Below the pieces are notes generated by a model that worked only from the letters and a program-made list of their open reading frames with translations, did not search any database and was not told where the DNA came from. A DNA stretch of 64,000 nt from Pseudomonadota bacterium. GTDB lineage: Bacteria > Pseudomonadota > Alphaproteobacteria > Sphingomonadales > Sphingomonadaceae. The DNA is taken from contig JAIUPN010000004.1 in the NCBI GenBank assembly GCA_020160755.1, forward strand, positions 248,001 through 312,000, given 5' to 3'. This document shows, piece by piece, positions 60,006 to 64,000 of this stretch (its first letter is position 1; each line of letters starts with the position of its first letter). Both the position numbers and the translations under genes were made by a program.

Positions 60006-61451
60006 TCAGAAATCCGGCGCGCGCATCTCGTCTTCGGTGACGGGCTGGTAATCCTCCCGCCGATATGTTGCGCCGCGTTGCACGGTGAAGGCGACGCTGC
60101 GCAGGTTGCTCACATCGTCGAGCGGGTTCTGGCGGACGAAAAGAAGGTTGGCGAGCTTGCCGGGCTGTACCGTCCCCATCCGGTCCTGCTGGCCAAGCGT
60201 GCGCGCGGCAACCGAGGTGGCCGCGCGGATCACGTCCATGTTTGGCATTTTCGCCCGATCTGCGAGCAGTTCGAGCTCTTCGTGGAGCGCGGGATAGGGA
60301 TTGTTCCAATCCGTGTCGCCGTCGGTGCCCGCCGAAATCATCACCCCCTCGCGGTGCGCCTGGTTGATCAGGCGGAATGCGAGCCCGCCGGGGCAGCGCC
60401 AGTTTCCGGGGATGGCTCCTCCCTCTGCGGCAGCGGCTTCCTGCTTCGCATAGATGCGGGCGGTGGCGTCGAGGACGATGCCCTTTTGCTTCATCTCGCG
60501 GAACAGCGCGGCAATTTCGGGCCGGTCGCCGCGTTCGAACTGCTTGAGGTCGACCGTCATCCGATCGTGATAACTGTTCGGTTTGGGCGAGAGTTGGTAG
60601 GCGATGTAGCAGACATGCGATACCACGTCGGGGCCCGCGGCGATGACCTCCGCTGGCGCCGCCGGGAATATCATCGCATGCGCCCACACCCGGAAATTCT
60701 GGCGATGGGCCTCGTCCACGATGCGCTTGACGATTTCGCCTGAAAGATTTGCGTAAATCTTGATCGCGCTCGCGCCGGTGCCGCGCGCCCGTGCCACCGC
60801 GATCTTGAGGTCGGTCGTATCGTCGATGGCCTGCATCCAGGCGACCTCGCCCGGTTTTGCGCCGCGCGCCGCCGCTTGCGTGCGCCGGTCCTCGAAAAAG
60901 CTCGGCCCCGCCATCAGCGCCGAATAATAGATGTCGGGTCCCTTGACCTCGCCGACCAGAACCTGCCGCTGGAGTTCGCCGAGGAAGCGGGTGTCGCCAG
61001 CAAGGTCGCGAACTGCCGTAACGCCCGCATAAAGGCTGCGCCGCATCGTCGCCTCGGCCCAGCGGCGCACGGGCAGGGTGGCGAGATGCATGTGCGTGTC
61101 GATCAGGCCCGGAAGCACGTAAAGTCCGGCGGCATCGACAATCTCGGCGTCGGCGGGAACGGCTGCGCTGGCGTCGGGCGCCACCGCCTTGATCGTGTCG
61201 CCGGCAACAACGATCGTCATATGCTGTTGCGCGGGGCGGCCGGTTCCATCGATCAGCGTCGCGTTGCGATAGGCGGTCACGCGCTGTTTTGCCGCTGCCT
61301 CGGCCGGCTTAGCCGGCGCGACGTCGAAGGCCGAAGCCTGGACGGGCAAGCCGAGAAGGAGGCTGCCGAGGGCAACACCCAGCCATTTCGCTCCCTGCCG
61401 CCGGTTCGATCCCCGACGCGCGGCGGATTCCTGTTTTACTTCGTCCCGCAT
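60006..61451 (-). CDS. Amidohydrolase family protein, exported
   Basis: This is a 481-residue metal-dependent hydrolase with an N-terminal signal segment (WLGVALGSLLLGLPVQASA). Metal motif HMH is in LPGLIDTHMHLATL, a candidate carboxylated Lys is in SAIKIYANLSG, later metal His residues are in VWAHAM and VVSHVCYIAY, and the final Asp is in ISAGTDGDTDWNNPYP. It resembles imidazolonepropionase-like and prolidase-like amidohydrolases; the substrate is unknown. It is divergent from a TonB receptor and followed by an M19-family protein, suggesting a small peptide or amide utilisation unit. Confidence 0.9.
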   Translation of the reverse strand: MRDEVKQESAARRGSNRRQGAKWLGVALGSLLLGLPVQASAFDVAPAKPAEAAAKQRVTAYRNATLIDGTGRPAQQHMTIVVAGDTIKAVAPDASAAVPADAEIVDAAGLYVLPGLIDTHMHLATLPVRRWAEATMRRSLYAGVTAVRDLAGDTRFLGELQRQVLVGEVKGPDIYYSALMAGPSFFEDRRTQAAARGAKPGEVAWMQAIDDTTDLKIAVARARGTGASAIKIYANLSGEIVKRIVDEAHRQNFRVWAHAMIFPAAPAEVIAAGPDVVSHVCYIAYQLSPKPNSYHDRMTVDLKQFERGDRPEIAALFREMKQKGIVLDATARIYAKQEAAAAEGGAIPGNWRCPGGLAFRLINQAHREGVMISAGTDGDTDWNNPYPALHEELELLADRAKMPNMDVIRAATSVAARTLGQQDRMGTVQPGKLANLLFVRQNPLDDVSNLRSVAFTVQRGATYRREDYQPVTEDEMRAPDF

Positions 61452-61651
61452 ATCGAATCCCCTTCCATCTCCGCCTTACAGATCGTCCATAACTGGCACG
61501 TTGTCAAATGACTTTACAGAGTGTCATATCAGACATATCGTCCAATTCGACTTCGGCGATTCGATCAAAGCGAAAACAGGATGGCCGGGCCGCGAGCATC
61601 GCTCGTGTTCCGCAGGGCTTCGAACCTGGCGAAATGATGGGAGGGAAGAGA
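61452..61651. promoter_or_regulatory. Divergent promoter region, amidohydrolase / TonB receptor
   Basis: These 200 bases must hold both promoters. GTCAAATGAC (61504-61513) is an imperfect palindrome, and TGTCATATCAGACA (61522-61535) has short inverted arms. I cannot assign a regulator. GGAGGGAAGAG before 61652 is the ribosome-binding site of the receptor. Confidence 0.35.
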
Positions 61652-63805
61652 ATGACGACCAAATTGCACCAGATCATGCGGCTCGGCGCGGCACTGGCGC
61701 CGCTGGCAATCTGCCAGCCGGCGCTTGCCCAGGCGGAGCCGGCTTCGGACGATGGTATGATCGTTGTGACGGCGACCAAGCGTGGCACGGCGGCGTTGCA
61801 GGACATCCCCTATAATATCTCGGCGGTGGGCGAGGAATTGCTGGAGAAGACCGGCGTCACGTCGCTCGAGGATCTCGCGCGGCTTGTTCCGGGCATTACC
61901 TCGCAGGGCGGTCCGGGCAATCAGACCGTCGTCATCCGCGGTCTCGCTTCGGATGCGGGTGCGGCGCAGGTCGGTATCTATGTCGACGAAATTCCGCTGT
62001 CGGGCATCGGCGGCACGAACGTACGGCAATCGGACCTTGGCCTGTACGATATCGAACGGATCGAGGTGCTGCGCGGGCCGCAGGGCACGCTTTACGGAGC
62101 GGGTTCGCAGGGCGGGACGTTGCGCTATATCACCAATAAACCCGACCTCGAAAATTATGCAGCGGCCGTGGGAACGCGCTTCGGGATCACCAAGGGTGGC
62201 GGCGAGCGCATCGACCTCGATGCCATGGTGAACGTGGCGCTGGTACCCGAAGCTGTCGGGCTCCGGGCGGTCGGCTATTATCGCCGTGCGGATGGCTTCG
62301 TCGACCTGCCGACGCTCGGCCTCAGCGAAGCCGATGTCGAAAGCAATTATGGCGGACGTCTGCTCCTGCAGGCCAAGCTGGGCGCGGACACGACGCTGCT
62401 CGGTTCGTTCTACTACCAGCGGACCGACGTCGAAAATTCGAACGAGGTCATCGAGACGGCCAATATCAACCCGGCCACCGTTCGTTCGCCTTTTTCGGAT
62501 GAACTGCGAATCTTCAACCTGACGCTCGAACATGATTTCGGTTTCGGCACGGTGACGGCAACGGGGTCGAAATATACCCGCGAAACCTTCTACACGTTCG
62601 ATGTCAGCCAGTTCGTTCCCGGCAGCGGGCGCGTCAACCAGCCGGCCGAAACCGACGCGACGACCGCCGAACTTCGCTTTGCTTCCAATTTTCAGGGGCC
62701 GTTCCAGACGATTTTCGGTGTCTTCTATGAAAAACGCGACCGGATGTCGTCGAGCTATGGCGGCTTTACCGGCAGCGACGGGAAACCGATCGAGCCCGCT
62801 GTGCTCTTCTTCGATACCGAGTCCGAGCAATATGTGCGGAACAAGGCGGCGTTCGCCAACGTCACCTTCGACGTGACCGATCGCTTGCAGATCGAGGGCG
62901 GCATCCGTTTCTTCAAATCCCGGCGCCGCGACGAAGGCCGCCTCTTCCTGGATCCCTTCGGGCGCCCGCCGGGTGAGGACCCGACCCAGCGCGCGCGATC
63001 GAGCGGCAATGTGAAGCGGCTGCAGGTCTCCTATGATTTCACCGACGATATCCTCGGCTATGCGACCTTCTCCGAAGGATTTCGTGAGGGCGGGCCGAAC
63101 GCCCCGGCGCTCCTCGGCAATTATCCGCTCAGCTTCGGGCCGGATTTCGTCAAGAATTTCGAGGCGGGGCTGAAGACCCAGCTGTTCGACAAGCAGCTGA
63201 CCCTCAACGGCAGCGCCTATTATATGAAATGGGACGATATCCAGGTGTCGCAGACCGATCCGACCGGTGCTTTTGCCTATACGGTCAATGCAGGCAAGGC
63301 GCGGCTGATCGGGTTCGAACTGGAAGGCAGTGTGCGCCCGCGCGCCTTGCCCGGCTTCCAGGCGAATTTCTCGACGCGGATATCGGGGCAGGAACTGACC
63401 GAAGACAATCCGCTCGCGGTGGGTCCGGCAGGCGATCCCAATGCAGGCCGCAAGGGCGACCGGATTCCGGGGACGTCGGCCTTCTCGGCGAACCTTGGCG
63501 TGCAACAGAATTTTCCGTTGGGCGCGCTTTCCGGCTTTGTTCGCGGGGACATTTCCTACACAGGCAAGGCACGCACGACCTTCAACCCCGCCGACCCGAT
63601 CGCACGCACCTATGGCGATTATACGCTGGTCAACCTGCGCGCCGGGGTGGAGCAGGGCGGCTGGAGCGCAGCGCTCTATGTCCAGAATCTGTTCGACGTC
63701 CGGAAACCGACCGGATGGACGGTGCAGAACGTGGCTGGCCTTCCCGATCTGATCCGGATTACCCTGCCGCGCCAGATTGGCATTACGGCGCGGTACCAGT
63801 TCTGA
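61652..63805 (+). CDS. TonB-dependent receptor (717 aa)
   Basis: This is an outer-membrane importer of the FecA/CirA-like barrel family. From ATG 61652 the signal peptide ends QPALAQAE, followed by the TonB-box-like MIVVTATKRG, the plug (RLVPGITSQGGPGNQTVVIRGL, VGIYVDEIPLSG, DIERIEVLRGPQGTLYGAGSQGG) and a barrel ending RYQF. The length is 717 residues. The reading frame is open further upstream to 61508, without a signal peptide. It is followed by an MFS transporter and is divergent from an amidohydrolase/dipeptidase pair, so it probably imports a small amide or peptide. Confidence 0.93.
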   Translation: MTTKLHQIMRLGAALAPLAICQPALAQAEPASDDGMIVVTATKRGTAALQDIPYNISAVGEELLEKTGVTSLEDLARLVPGITSQGGPGNQTVVIRGLASDAGAAQVGIYVDEIPLSGIGGTNVRQSDLGLYDIERIEVLRGPQGTLYGAGSQGGTLRYITNKPDLENYAAAVGTRFGITKGGGERIDLDAMVNVALVPEAVGLRAVGYYRRADGFVDLPTLGLSEADVESNYGGRLLLQAKLGADTTLLGSFYYQRTDVENSNEVIETANINPATVRSPFSDELRIFNLTLEHDFGFGTVTATGSKYTRETFYTFDVSQFVPGSGRVNQPAETDATTAELRFASNFQGPFQTIFGVFYEKRDRMSSSYGGFTGSDGKPIEPAVLFFDTESEQYVRNKAAFANVTFDVTDRLQIEGGIRFFKSRRRDEGRLFLDPFGRPPGEDPTQRARSSGNVKRLQVSYDFTDDILGYATFSEGFREGGPNAPALLGNYPLSFGPDFVKNFEAGLKTQLFDKQLTLNGSAYYMKWDDIQVSQTDPTGAFAYTVNAGKARLIGFELEGSVRPRALPGFQANFSTRISGQELTEDNPLAVGPAGDPNAGRKGDRIPGTSAFSANLGVQQNFPLGALSGFVRGDISYTGKARTTFNPADPIARTYGDYTLVNLRAGVEQGGWSAALYVQNLFDVRKPTGWTVQNVAGLPDLIRITLPRQIGITARYQF

Positions 63806-63830
63806 AGAACCCCGGGGGCAGTCCGACAAG

Positions 63831-64000
63831 ATGAACGATCAGATCGATATGAGTTATAAAAGGCGATGGTACGCCGTCATCATGTGCACCATCGCCTTCT
63901 TTTTTTCCTATATGGACCGGCAGGTCCTTTCGCTCCTGATCGAGCCGATTCAGGCGGATCTCGGGATCAGCGATACGCAGTTCGGATTGTTGCAGGGCTT
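63831..64000 (+). CDS. MFS transporter, N-terminal part (cut by window end)
   Basis: The first 56 codons are visible. After a short cytoplasmic start a first membrane helix (YAVIMCTIAFFFSYMDRQ) leads to LSLLIEPIQADLGISDTQFGLLQG, the second conserved stretch of major-facilitator transporters of the sphingomonad type that often follow TonB receptors. The gene starts 25 bases after the receptor stop. The substrate cannot be inferred. Confidence 0.85.
   Translation, partial: MNDQIDMSYKRRWYAVIMCTIAFFFSYMDRQVLSLLIEPIQADLGISDTQFGLLQG

Noticed and set aside
1..64000. tRNA, rRNA or other structured RNA genes
   Set aside because: No cloverleaf-like or rRNA-like sequence was noticed in the gaps between genes; a covariance search was not possible.

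Overview
The window is GC-rich and densely coded. It looks like the chromosome of a sphingomonad alphaproteobacterium, with Sphingopyxis or a close relative as my best guess. The inference rests on gene content: a ccoNOQP-GHIS cluster followed by hemN, three large TonB-dependent receptors each tied to a small catabolic set, many start/stop overlaps, and many secreted peptidases and amidohydrolases. No rRNA or tRNA gene and no CRISPR array was seen.

Layout. 1-6994: end of ccoO, then ccoQ-ccoP-ccoG-ccoH-ccoI-ccoS, almost every junction overlapping, a small Cys-rich exported protein, an FNR-type box and hemN (microaerobic respiration and oxygen-independent haem synthesis). 7114-8097: a short-form 6-phosphogluconate dehydrogenase. 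8119-13060: a TetR regulator divergent from a TonB receptor and a Tat-exported sulfatase. 13164-17103: a GT4 glycosyltransferase, an ECF sigma and its anti-sigma, a Pal-like lipoprotein and a TauE/SafE permease. 17298-22546 (minus): a reduced Csu-type chaperone-usher pilus operon.

22979-29138: a three-gene cassette with overlapping ends. It encodes a protein resembling the DUF6361 family, a phospholipase D-like protein with two degenerate HxK sites, and a 1060-residue SF2 helicase. This is the best candidate for an undescribed system, probably anti-phage or anti-plasmid.

29316-45923 (mostly minus): a catabolic island for N-acylated or D-amino compounds. It holds RidA, a DSD1-type PLP enzyme and a HAD protein; a LysR regulator; an S9 peptidase; then a run of TonB receptor, AbgT transporter, M20 amidohydrolase, penicillin-acylase-family enzyme and an FAD oxidoreductase broken by one in-frame TAA. 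A second, paralogous LysR gene is divergent from a leuCD-like pair and a fluoroacetate-dehalogenase-like hydrolase (46025-48977). Beside these lies a C-terminal remnant of fumarylacetoacetase.

49382-57360: a surface-adhesion module. A 7TM histidine kinase and NarL-type regulator are divergent from a YadA-type trimeric adhesin, a remarkable Gly/Asn/Ser-repeat secreted protein, a discoidin-like exported protein and a lipoprotein. Two tandem 18-bp palindromes sit in the divergent promoter region. 57542-58681: a perfect hairpin and an apparently frameshifted tyrosine recombinase. 58789-64000: an atypical M19 dipeptidase and an amidohydrolase (minus), divergent from a third TonB receptor and an MFS transporter cut by the window end.
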